Below, in pieces: positions 17,479-24,765 of a stretch of 64,000 nucleotides of DNA. Location of the stretch: contig NZ_CP018867.1 of NCBI RefSeq assembly GCF_002849895.1, positions 1,550,001 through 1,614,000 on the forward strand. Direction: 5' to 3'. Numbering within the stretch: the stretch's first letter is position 1; each line of letters begins with the position of its first letter. The notes under the pieces were generated by a model, which saw only the letters and a list, made by a program, of their open reading frames with translations, made no database searches and was not told the DNA's origin. The translations under genes were made by a program, and so were the position numbers. This DNA is from Companilactobacillus alimentarius DSM 20249 (GTDB taxonomy: Bacteria > Bacillota > Bacilli > Lactobacillales > Lactobacillaceae).

Positions 17479-17492
17479 GGAAAACGATTTCC
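17479..17492. promoter_or_regulatory. LacI-type operator 2 of the sugar-acid operon
   Basis: GGAAAACGATTTCC shares the pattern GGWAAACGATTWCC with operator 1 and lies 99 bp upstream of it. The pair could support repression by looping. Each site differs from cre at both end bases. Confidence 0.65.
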
Positions 17493-17512
17493 CTTACCTT
17501 ATATTGAATATA

Positions 17513-17560
17513 AGCTAAAAGAGGTTCAAAAATAGTTTTCCATTTTTGAACCTCTTTTTA
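17513..17560. terminator. Terminator after the KduD-like gene
   Basis: Perfect 16-bp arms (17517-17532 and 17543-17558) enclose a 10-nt loop. Short T runs flank it on both strands. It separates the KduD-like gene from the sugar-acid operon promoter. Confidence 0.8.
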
Positions 17561-17609
17561 ATCAGTATCTATAATATTCTAAGAGTAAATATGTCTACCT
17601 AAAATTTGA

Positions 17610-18437
17610 TTAACGAACTAAATAACCACCATCAACTGGAACAATTGCACCATTGATATATGCGGCAGCATCACTTGCTAAGAAGACTGCTGGTCCCATC
17701 AATTCATAAGGTTCTGCCCAGTGGCCCATTGGAATTCTGCCTAAGATTTCGTCGTTACGTGACTTGTCGGCACGAATAGGAGCTGTGTTTTCTGTCTTGA
17801 TGTATCCAGGAGCAATTGCATTGACTGTGACATTGTATGCACCCATTTCTGAAGCAAAGGCTTTTGTCAATCCAGCAACACCATGTTTTGAAGCTGTGTA
17901 TGAAGGAATGAATTTACCACCTTGGAATGAAAGCATTGAACCAATGTTGATAATTCTTCCTGATTTTTGCTTTGCGAAGACTTTGCATGCTTCAAGTGAC
18001 ATATGATATACGGCACTCAAGTTGATACTAATAACTTTGTCCCAATCTTCATCTTTTGATTCTAGTAATGGATTACGTTTGATCATTCCGGCATTGTTTA
18101 CCAAAATATCAATGCGTCCCATCTTAGAAACTACTTCATCAATAACTTTCTTTGGTGTATCTGAGGCTGTTAAGTCACAGTCCATAAATTCAACTTTACG
18201 ACCTAAGCTTTCGATCAATTCACGGGTATTATCCCATTCCTTCTTACCAAAAGTTGGAATAAAGATATCAGCACCGGCTCTTGCCATAGCAATTGCATAG
18301 CCTTGACCTAATCCAGTATTACCACCTGTGATAACGGCAACTTTACCTTTTAGGCTAAATTTATCCATATTGAAGTTATTCTTTAGTTCTTCCTCATGTT
18401 GACGAATTTCTTCAGCACTCTCATGAATTTCTGACAT
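17610..18437 (-). CDS. kduD: KduD-like SDR oxidoreductase (2-deoxy-D-gluconate 3-dehydrogenase family)
   Basis: This 275-residue short-chain dehydrogenase has TGGNTGLGQGYA (cofactor loop), NNAGM, the catalytic Ser in INIGSML and Tyr/Lys in YTASK. It resembles KduD, which reduces 3-deoxy-D-glycero-2,5-hexodiulosonate to KDG in uronate breakdown. An N-terminal extension of about 25 residues (Glu-rich) precedes the Rossmann fold. AGGAGG lies 7 nt upstream. The isomerase KduI that normally makes its substrate is absent from the window. It is divergent from the IclR regulator and feeds the KDG kinase/KDPG aldolase operon next door. Confidence 0.82.
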   Translation of the reverse strand: MSEIHESAEEIRQHEEELKNNFNMDKFSLKGKVAVITGGNTGLGQGYAIAMARAGADIFIPTFGKKEWDNTRELIESLGRKVEFMDCDLTASDTPKKVIDEVVSKMGRIDILVNNAGMIKRNPLLESKDEDWDKVISINLSAVYHMSLEACKVFAKQKSGRIINIGSMLSFQGGKFIPSYTASKHGVAGLTKAFASEMGAYNVTVNAIAPGYIKTENTAPIRADKSRNDEILGRIPMGHWAEPYELMGPAVFLASDAAAYINGAIVPVDGGYLVR

Positions 18438-18468
18438 TGAAAAATCCTCCTAGAATTGTTTGTTTATA

Positions 18469-18483
18469 TTTCTTAATAAGAAA
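18469..18483. promoter_or_regulatory. Candidate IclR operator between the kduD-like and IclR genes
   Basis: TTTCTTAATAAGAAA is a perfect inverted repeat with a 7-bp arm around one A. It overlaps a possible minus-strand -10 for the kduD-like gene. Confidence 0.5.
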
Positions 18484-18607
18484 CACTATTTCTTATTTAC
18501 AATTAGAGTTTAATATATCTCAAAACTCATTGCAAGCCCTTTCACGGTGTTTTTTTTTATTTTTTGGTATAAAATTGAATAAGATTATGTTGAAAAGAGG
18601 TTTCGTA

Positions 18608-19363
18608 ATGACTGAGAAACGCTTATATGGCACAGTTTTACTGAAAGCCAAGGAAATATTAGATTTTATCGCTAACTCAAAAACAGCACCCGGATTAAAA
18701 GAAATAAGTCAAAATGTGGACATTTCTAAGCCAACTATTTTAAAAATTCTCCAAACATTAGAATATTGCGGTTATGTCAGATCTTTGGGCACGGTCAAAC
18801 AATATTATTTGGGAACTATTTTTATTAAATATGGCAATGAATCTACTCAAAGCTTTAATTTAGTCAAAATAGCAATGCCATTTCTTAACAAGCTACGTGA
18901 TCAAACTACCGAAGCTATTAACTTAGGAATTGTAGAAAATGACAAAGTTGTTTTACTAGATCGGGCTAAGAGTACTAACAGTATTCACTTCGATTTAGAG
19001 CTTGGTGGAACGATGGACATGTATTCATCAGCGATGGGCAAGGCTATTTTGTCCTATTACTCTGAACAAAAAATTGATAGCTACCTAGATAAAACAGTCC
19101 TGACACCGCTTACTAAAAACACCCTAGTGACTCGCCAAGATTTAATGGCTGATCTTTCTACAAACAAAGCCAGAGGCTATGCAATTGACGACATTGAAAA
19201 TCAGGATGGTGTCTATTGTGTTGGTTTCCCGCTAGTTAAAGATGGACAAATCTTTGGCGGATTTAGTATCAGTGCTCCGGTCTTTCGTATCAACGAGGAT
19301 ACTGTTAAAAATTGGATTGAATTAGGTACAAATACTAAAAACCAAATTCTTGCACAATTCTAA
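18608..19363 (+). CDS. IclR-family transcriptional regulator (KdgR-like)
   Basis: This 251-residue regulator has an N-terminal winged HTH (LKEISQNVDISKPTILKILQ) and a C-terminal effector domain with the family motif YSSAMGKAILSYY and late Cys (DGVYCVGFPLV). I chose the ATG at 18608 because AGAGG precedes it; the open frame extends about 57 codons further up without a good ribosome site. It is divergent from the KduD-like gene. IclR proteins of this type (KdgR) sense KDG, so it probably represses uronate genes here. Confidence 0.85.
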   Translation: MTEKRLYGTVLLKAKEILDFIANSKTAPGLKEISQNVDISKPTILKILQTLEYCGYVRSLGTVKQYYLGTIFIKYGNESTQSFNLVKIAMPFLNKLRDQTTEAINLGIVENDKVVLLDRAKSTNSIHFDLELGGTMDMYSSAMGKAILSYYSEQKIDSYLDKTVLTPLTKNTLVTRQDLMADLSTNKARGYAIDDIENQDGVYCVGFPLVKDGQIFGGFSISAPVFRINEDTVKNWIELGTNTKNQILAQF

Positions 19364-19371
19364 AAACAACA

Positions 19372-19422
19372 AAATAAGCCAGTGCGACAACCATCAAGAG
19401 TGATTGCTACACTGGCTTATTT
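19372..19422 (+). terminator. Terminator after the IclR gene
   Basis: AAATAAGCCAGTG (19372-19384) pairs with CACTGGCTTATTT (19410-19422), and an inner ATCA/TGAT helix branches from it. The T run is short, so its strength is uncertain. Confidence 0.6.
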
Positions 19423-19489
19423 ACATGGAGAAATTTTTAAAAAAATAAAGGGTTCTTAACTAATCAATTTCAATCACGCCTACCGTAAT

Positions 19490-19969
19490 TTACTTATGAT
19501 ATGTTCGATGATTAATAATCATGAATGAACGATAAATTTGTTCTGTCAACACTAAACGCATCAGTTGATGTGGCAAAGTGAATTTACCAAAACAAATACT
19601 AAAATCGGCTCTTTTCATAACTTCTGGACTGACACCAAGTGATCCTCCGATGATAAAAGTAATATCACTAGTCCCATATGTGGATAAGTCATCAATTTTT
19701 TTAGCCATTTGTTCAGAAGTCAATTCTTTACCACGTAAATCAAGTAAAATGACATATTCCTTATCTTTGATTTTGCTTAATATTCGTTCTCCTTCAATTT
19801 GTTTTACTTTCTCATCTTGTGCTTCACTCAAATTTTCAGGGGCTTTTTCATCGGGACATTCAACGATTTTAAACTTACAAAAAGCTCCTAAACGCTTGGC
19901 ATACTCGGCTATTCCTGCTTTAAAATATTTCTCTTTTAATTTCCCTACTGTAACCATTTTAATATTCAT
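19490..19969 (-). CDS. rlmH: 23S rRNA (pseudouridine1915-N3)-methyltransferase RlmH
   Basis: This 159-residue SPOUT methyltransferase modifies helix 69 of 23S rRNA. Family motifs are [18 protein letters not shown] at the N-terminus, [25 protein letters not shown] (SAM knot) and [20 protein letters not shown], ending HRTYHK. Its place downstream of htrA and the wal operon is conserved in Firmicutes. The 3' end resembles the staphylococcal SCC attachment core, but no element is inserted here. Confidence 0.97.
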   Translation of the reverse strand: MNIKMVTVGKLKEKYFKAGIAEYAKRLGAFCKFKIVECPDEKAPENLSEAQDEKVKQIEGERILSKIKDKEYVILLDLRGKELTSEQMAKKIDDLSTYGTSDITFIIGGSLGVSPEVMKRADFSICFGKFTLPHQLMRLVLTEQIYRSFMIINHRTYHK

Positions 19970-20361
19970 AATAAAATTCTCCTCAATTAATTATCATACG
20001 TAATAATCCCAAAATTGCCAAATAATTTCGATAATTCCGAATTATCATGACAATTCACTTTTACACCGAAAAATAAACGTTTGGATAGATCTGTGTAACA
20101 GCTCTTAACTGTACTAAATTAGGAAATATATACGTTTAGTAATTTTTGTCATTAAAGTTATTAACAGCTGTGGGTAATTCTGTGGAAAACTTTTCTACAA
20201 CGTCATAGTCATTTTTTCCCTACTTATGCACAAGTTATGAACACTTGTGGAAAAGTCCTGTTGATTAAGCTTTATTTTTCCCGAAGAAAATATCTTATTT
20301 TCAGAAAATTGTTCAAAAAAAGACGTGAAACCACTATTACTTGGTTTCAACGTCTTATTTG
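19970..20361. other. Intergenic region with a cluster of DnaA-box-like 9-mers
   Basis: No gene is visible in these 392 nt. Four 9-mers are one mismatch from TTATCCACA: TGTGGGTAA (20169-20177), TGTGGAAAA (20181-20189), TTATGCACA (20224-20232) and TGTGGAAAA (20246-20254). They fall in 86 bp, and TTATGAACA at 20235 is two mismatches away. The wal block is normally close to oriC in lactobacilli, so a DnaA-binding role is plausible. There is no dnaA or dnaN gene here, so this is not shown to be the origin. Confidence 0.55.
20314..20356 (-). terminator. Intrinsic terminator of htrA
   Basis: AAGACGTGAAACCA (20320-20333) pairs with 20342-20356 with one bulged base. On the minus strand seven T residues follow. 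Confidence 0.85.
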
Positions 20362-21744
20362 TTAATCTGAAGTTTTCTTAGTTAGATGTACACTTGCTGT
20401 CTTCAAACTACCATTACGATAATATTGAACGTTCACAGTATCACCAATTGCGTGTGAGTACAAAGCGGTATGCAAGTCGGCAACTGAGGTTACTTTCTTA
20501 TTACCTAACTTGACGATAACATCATACTTCTTCAATCCAGCTGCCTTAGCAACCGAACCACTAGTTGTACTATAGACAACTACACCCTTAGTAACATTAC
20601 TTGGTAATTTCAAACTAGATTGTGAATCATCCGTAATTTGGTCAAGATCCAAGACTCGAATGCCTAATGATGGTCTCTCAACTTTACCATTTTCAACTAA
20701 TTGATTGATGATCTTCACTACTTCATTACTTGGAATAGCAAAGCCCATTCCTTCAACCGATGAACCGTCAGTACTTGAAGCTAATTTCATCGAATTGATA
20801 CCAACAATTTGTCCAGCAGCATTAACTAATGGACCACCAGAGTTACCAGGATTGATAGCTGCATCAGTTTGGAGAACTGTTGCTTCGCCTGTAGCTTGTC
20901 CAGTATTTTGATCCTGAGTCGTCACAGTTCTATTTGTAGCAGAAATGATACCTTGTGTAACTGTCGTAGCGTACTCGCTTCCTAATGGCGAACCAATGGC
21001 AATTACCGGGTCACCAGGAGAAACGTTGTCAGAATTGCCAAATGATACCGTAGCAGGCACTTTACTGCCATCTATCTCCAAAACAGCTAAGTCAGTCGTT
21101 GAATCGGTTCCGACAAGTTTAGCAGAAACCTTTGTACCATCTTCCAAAATGATTTCCAATGAATCTGAGCCAGAAACAACATGGTTATTCGTTACGATAT
21201 AACCCTTACCATTTTGTTTAGCATAAATCACACCAGAACCTTCACTATATTCTTGCAAATCACTGCTGTTAGAAGAACTCGACGAACTTGAATTGGAATC
21301 GGAGCTTGAATCTGATGAATTGCTATCAGACTGTGAATCCTCCGAAGAACCACTATCGCTACTGCCACTGTCGTCGCCAAAGAGGTCACCGAAGATGGAT
21401 GAGATATCCCCATCACTCGATTGTTCTTTTTGCTTTTGCAGATTGATTACAGAAACAACTGCACCATTAACTTTTTTATATGCGCCCGACATTGAACTCG
21501 ACGTATTAACTTTCGTATTGCTGACTTGCGTAGTCCCCGCAGATCCCGTCGATGAGGACTCGGAAGAATTGTTACCTACTCCGAAATAAGTGAAACCAGC
21601 AAAGGCTATTACAACGCCTAATGCGGCGGAAATAAAGGCTACAATTCCTATCTTAAGTAAAGAATTATTGCCCGACTTCTTAGGTGAACTGCGCTTACTT
21701 TCTTCTACTCTTGATTCAGATTTGTCGTTTTTGTCATTATTCAT
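20362..21744 (-). CDS. htrA: Membrane-anchored serine protease HtrA/DegP
   Basis: This 460-residue surface protease degrades misfolded exported proteins. An N-terminal cytoplasmic tail is followed by one membrane segment (about residues 30-52). A long Ser/Asp-rich linker follows at about 110-165. The trypsin-like domain has TNNHVVSG, TTDLAVLEI and NPGNSGGPLVN (Ser of the triad), and a C-terminal PDZ domain follows (GVVVYSTTSGSVAKAAGLKK). I chose the ATG at 21744, seven codons inside the longest frame, because GGGGAAGTGG precedes it. It sits behind walJ, as in other lactobacilli, and is probably stress induced. Confidence 0.94.
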   Translation of the reverse strand: MNNDKNDKSESRVEESKRSSPKKSGNNSLLKIGIVAFISAALGVVIAFAGFTYFGVGNNSSESSSTGSAGTTQVSNTKVNTSSSMSGAYKKVNGAVVSVINLQKQKEQSSDGDISSIFGDLFGDDSGSSDSGSSEDSQSDSNSSDSSSDSNSSSSSSSNSSDLQEYSEGSGVIYAKQNGKGYIVTNNHVVSGSDSLEIILEDGTKVSAKLVGTDSTTDLAVLEIDGSKVPATVSFGNSDNVSPGDPVIAIGSPLGSEYATTVTQGIISATNRTVTTQDQNTGQATGEATVLQTDAAINPGNSGGPLVNAAGQIVGINSMKLASSTDGSSVEGMGFAIPSNEVVKIINQLVENGKVERPSLGIRVLDLDQITDDSQSSLKLPSNVTKGVVVYSTTSGSVAKAAGLKKYDVIVKLGNKKVTSVADLHTALYSHAIGDTVNVQYYRNGSLKTASVHLTKKTSD

Positions 21745-21836
21745 TTGTAATGTCCACTTCCCCATATTTTCTGTCTATTATATTAACTTTAAATTATGAA
21801 AAAATTATGAACTACTTATGATTTATTTATTAAAGC

Positions 21837-22643
21837 CTACAAAGCAATCAGCGGATCAGCTACAGCTGGGTCCGTATCGTGAATTTTAAAGTCATGTCCA
21901 ACCGCAAAATCATGATCCTCTAAGACTTGTGTAACCTCAGTCCGAGCCACTTTTTTAGTATTATTCTCATGGCTCAAATGACCTAAGTAAATCTGTTTAG
22001 TATTGTTACCGATCACGTCCATTAGAGTATGGGCTCCGTCTTCATTAGACAAGTGACCCTTCTCACTCAATATTCGCTGTTTCAAAGGCCAAGGATAAAA
22101 TCCTTCACGTAACATTTCTACATCGTGGTTACATTCCAATAAATATCCATCGGCATTTTCAATTGTCTTTTGAACCCGATCAGAGACATAACCAGTATCG
22201 GTTAAAATCACGAACTCCTTGCCATTATGATAAAATTTGTAAAATTGTGGATCTGCCGCATCATGCGAAACGGCAAAACTTTCAATATCTAAATCGTCCA
22301 AGGACATAATTTTATTATGTTCAAAAACATTTATCTCATCTTCTGGAACTTTACCAATCTTAGGTAGCATAGCTTCCCAAGTTTTTTCATTGGCATATAC
22401 GTTTAGATTGTAACGTCTAGCTAAAATACCGACACCTTTACTGTGATCAGTATGCTCATGCGTTACAAACAAAGAATCGACTGTATTGATATCTTTACCG
22501 ATACTCTCCATTGCCTCTTTAATTTTTTTACCTGACAATCCAGCATCAACTAACACATGATGCTTAGGTGTCTCAATATAAGTGGCATTGCCAGAACTGC
22601 TGCTAGCAAGTACACTAACTTTCAAACTATCATCATTGGGCAT
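21837..22643 (-). CDS. walJ: Metallo-beta-lactamase fold exonuclease WalJ (YycJ)
   Basis: This protein of about 268 residues has the MBL motif VTHEHTDHSKGV near residue 55, with further metal ligands in LTDTGYV, ECNHD and GHLSHEN. WalJ (YycJ/VicX) is the conserved last member of the wal operon and a 5' exonuclease-like protein. The start is uncertain: the frame opens six codons earlier at 22661, but GGAG sits 10 nt before the ATG at 22643 and homologues begin near this point. It overlaps the end of walI by 11 nt. Confidence 0.93.
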   Translation of the reverse strand: MPNDDSLKVSVLASSSSGNATYIETPKHHVLVDAGLSGKKIKEAMESIGKDINTVDSLFVTHEHTDHSKGVGILARRYNLNVYANEKTWEAMLPKIGKVPEDEINVFEHNKIMSLDDLDIESFAVSHDAADPQFYKFYHNGKEFVILTDTGYVSDRVQKTIENADGYLLECNHDVEMLREGFYPWPLKQRILSEKGHLSNEDGAHTLMDVIGNNTKQIYLGHLSHENNTKKVARTEVTQVLEDHDFAVGHDFKIHDTDPAVADPLIAL

Positions 22644-23448
22644 TATAATTGCTATCTCCATTTGTTGAATTCTTTATAATATTGCCCGTAAAGGCATTAA
22701 CCTTCTTAATGGAACTGACTTTACTATCTTTATTTTTAATTGTTACGAACCAAACTGGAATATAAATCGTACTATCCTTAGCAACTAACAATTTTGTATA
22801 AGCTAAATTAGCATATGAAATTTTAGAATTATTGGGAATTTCAGAATTGGCATAAAGATTGGTAATAACGTCTTTTTCACTCTTAATTGCTTGTCTTTCG
22901 TGCAAAATAATCATTGATCTAACATGTGTCTGAGTATAACTAACTACTCGACCGCTCTCAATTGTAAAGGTCAATTGATTAGTTTTATCATACACTTCGC
23001 CTAAAGGTCCAGTTCCAACATACACCATTTGGGAACTAGTTGATAATTGTGGTGCATATTTGTAATCTTTTCCAAATAAAACATTAGATTCTTTCTTTAT
23101 AAACTTATCCATCACTTTCTGTCGATCAGATGTGGTAACAGAAATTGAACTATTCAAACTACTAGTAATCTTATGATTCTCTTCATCATATTGAACCTCT
23201 TGATTACGTAATTTATTAACGTTTTGAGCCAAAGAATCATCTGGTTGCGAGCCTAAATAATAAGCATTTCCACCCTTAGTATCTAACGTACCAAAACTGA
23301 TATTACGTTTTCGCATCTCGGTAACCGTTGATATGTTGGTACTAGTGCTGCTGACCAACTGTTGGCTGTTTCGAAAGGACAAGAACAAAAAGATATCCAG
23401 TGAGAAAAAAACTATTAAGAAAATAACTTCGATTCTTCTAAAGTCCAT
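22633..23448 (-). CDS. walI: WalK regulatory membrane protein WalI (YycI)
   Basis: This 271-residue protein has one N-terminal membrane anchor (VIFLIVFFSLDIFLFLSF) and a long extracellular domain with the C-terminal YycI motif YIPVWFVTIKN and KVNAFTG. WalI and WalH bind WalK in the membrane and tune its activity. Its start directly follows the walH stop without a gap. The N-terminal membrane helix and domain order match the family. Confidence 0.92.
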   Translation of the reverse strand: MDFRRIEVIFLIVFFSLDIFLFLSFRNSQQLVSSTSTNISTVTEMRKRNISFGTLDTKGGNAYYLGSQPDDSLAQNVNKLRNQEVQYDEENHKITSSLNSSISVTTSDRQKVMDKFIKKESNVLFGKDYKYAPQLSTSSQMVYVGTGPLGEVYDKTNQLTFTIESGRVVSYTQTHVRSMIILHERQAIKSEKDVITNLYANSEIPNNSKISYANLAYTKLLVAKDSTIYIPVWFVTIKNKDSKVSSIKKVNAFTGNIIKNSTNGDSNYNAQ

Positions 23449-24765
23449 CTATTTATCCTCCGCAGTATCGTTTGTCCAATCGCTATATGGTTTCCAATGA
23501 CCGTCAATCTTAATGTAGTACGTTGGTTTCAAATCAACCACCTTTTCGTTATCAGTCTCACTTTCCCATTGATAAGCTACTTCGATATTTTGAACATCAT
23601 TTGGCGAATAACCAACTTTTTCCAAACCTTTGAAAATGTCGTTAGTTGATTTCAACTTAGTTGCTGCTTGATCAGATGGAACTGGAACTTCTAGCACTTT
23701 GTTCAAGAAGTTCTCAGTGCTGCCTTTACGACTAAAGTTAATTCGAATTGAACCAAAGTGACTCTTCTTAAAGATTGGAAAACCTTCTACATACTCCCTA
23801 AAGACTAAGTCTTTGTCGCCCCAATTAGCACTGTACAAGCGTAAATTGGAAATCGAATTCTGTAGATTGACGACTTTTTGATAACCTCGTTGTAAAAAGG
23901 CTAACTTAGTCTTAGGAACTGAGGTATCGGTATAGTCCTCAAACGATAATTCTCCCGAATTATGATCCGAAACCAATCGTTTGGATTCGCCATAATTATA
24001 CGTATAGACCCCATTGTCTTCTGAAGTAACCAATCCATTGGTATTGGAATCAAATAAAGCTGTTGTATATTCGCCATCTTCTTTGCTGCTGATAACGTAC
24101 GAATAGGTCTTTAAACTAACCGGATTCGTAAAGAACGTAAAGACACCATGTTTCATGATATTCAAACGGATCTTTAATTTGATATTAGCCTTTTTAATCA
24201 GTTTAGTAATTGGTGCAGATGTAGCATTCCTGACTGGGGCTTTGTAAACTGCATAGTTACTATCATTGGCTAAATAAATATTCTTATCATTTTTATCTTT
24301 CAAATTAATTAAAATCCGGTTGAAAGAATATGATTTATCATTACGCAAACTATTATTGTTTAACAGATAACCCAAAATACTCGTTGAAACTGAACTTGGA
24401 TACACTAATTGTAAAACATCCTTTGACTGAATGATTTTCTGATAGTAAGCGCCATCTTTCTTAGAAACTAATCTGGGACTGTCAATTTTCCAATCTTTCA
24501 TGACCTTTTGAATGCTTAAAGCAATATTATCATTGCTATTGTAAATTAAATTCTGTCCCGAATCGCCATGCCAAATGACTGAAGTAGGACTAATTACTTG
24601 GTTAATAGGAATCTCATTCTTATTTGCCTGTGTTGATGATGTAACGTCAATGTTGCGACCACGTTGATAGCGGGCCGTATTGGTCCAAATAAAGAAGGAC
24701 AGGACGATACTCATTATAACGGCAATGACTAATAACACCTGAATGATCAATCGACTAAACTTCAT
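23449..24765 (-). CDS. walH: WalK regulatory membrane protein WalH (YycH)
   Basis: This 438-residue protein has a single N-terminal membrane helix (LIIQVLLVIAVIMSIVLSFF) and a large extracellular YycH domain. I chose the ATG at 24765: AGGAGG precedes it by 8 nt and it overlaps the walK stop region by 11 nt, which suggests coupling. A longer frame upstream runs inside walK and should be ignored. The C-terminal part (VAYQWESE, LKPTYYIKIDGHW) is typical. The protein works with WalI to control WalK. Confidence 0.92.
   Translation of the reverse strand: MKFSRLIIQVLLVIAVIMSIVLSFFIWTNTARYQRGRNIDVTSSTQANKNEIPINQVISPTSVIWHGDSGQNLIYNSNDNIALSIQKVMKDWKIDSPRLVSKKDGAYYQKIIQSKDVLQLVYPSSVSTSILGYLLNNNSLRNDKSYSFNRILINLKDKNDKNIYLANDSNYAVYKAPVRNATSAPITKLIKKANIKLKIRLNIMKHGVFTFFTNPVSLKTYSYVISSKEDGEYTTALFDSNTNGLVTSEDNGVYTYNYGESKRLVSDHNSGELSFEDYTDTSVPKTKLAFLQRGYQKVVNLQNSISNLRLYSANWGDKDLVFREYVEGFPIFKKSHFGSIRINFSRKGSTENFLNKVLEVPVPSDQAATKLKSTNDIFKGLEKVGYSPNDVQNIEVAYQWESETDNEKVVDLKPTYYIKIDGHWKPYSDWTNDTAEDK

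Noticed and set aside
18437..18607. A longer IclR protein starting about 57 codons upstream.
   Set aside because: The extension has no ribosome site, is not family-like, and would overlap the divergent promoter of the kduD-like gene.
19490..19520. The 3' end of rlmH resembles the SCCmec attachment core of staphylococcal orfX.
   Set aside because: No ccr recombinase, no second att copy and no foreign island borders it; the similarity comes from the conserved protein end TYHK.
21228..21799. Long open frames antisense to and overlapping htrA.
   Set aside because: They come from the Ser/Asp codon repeats of the linker, have no ribosome site, and encode low-complexity products.
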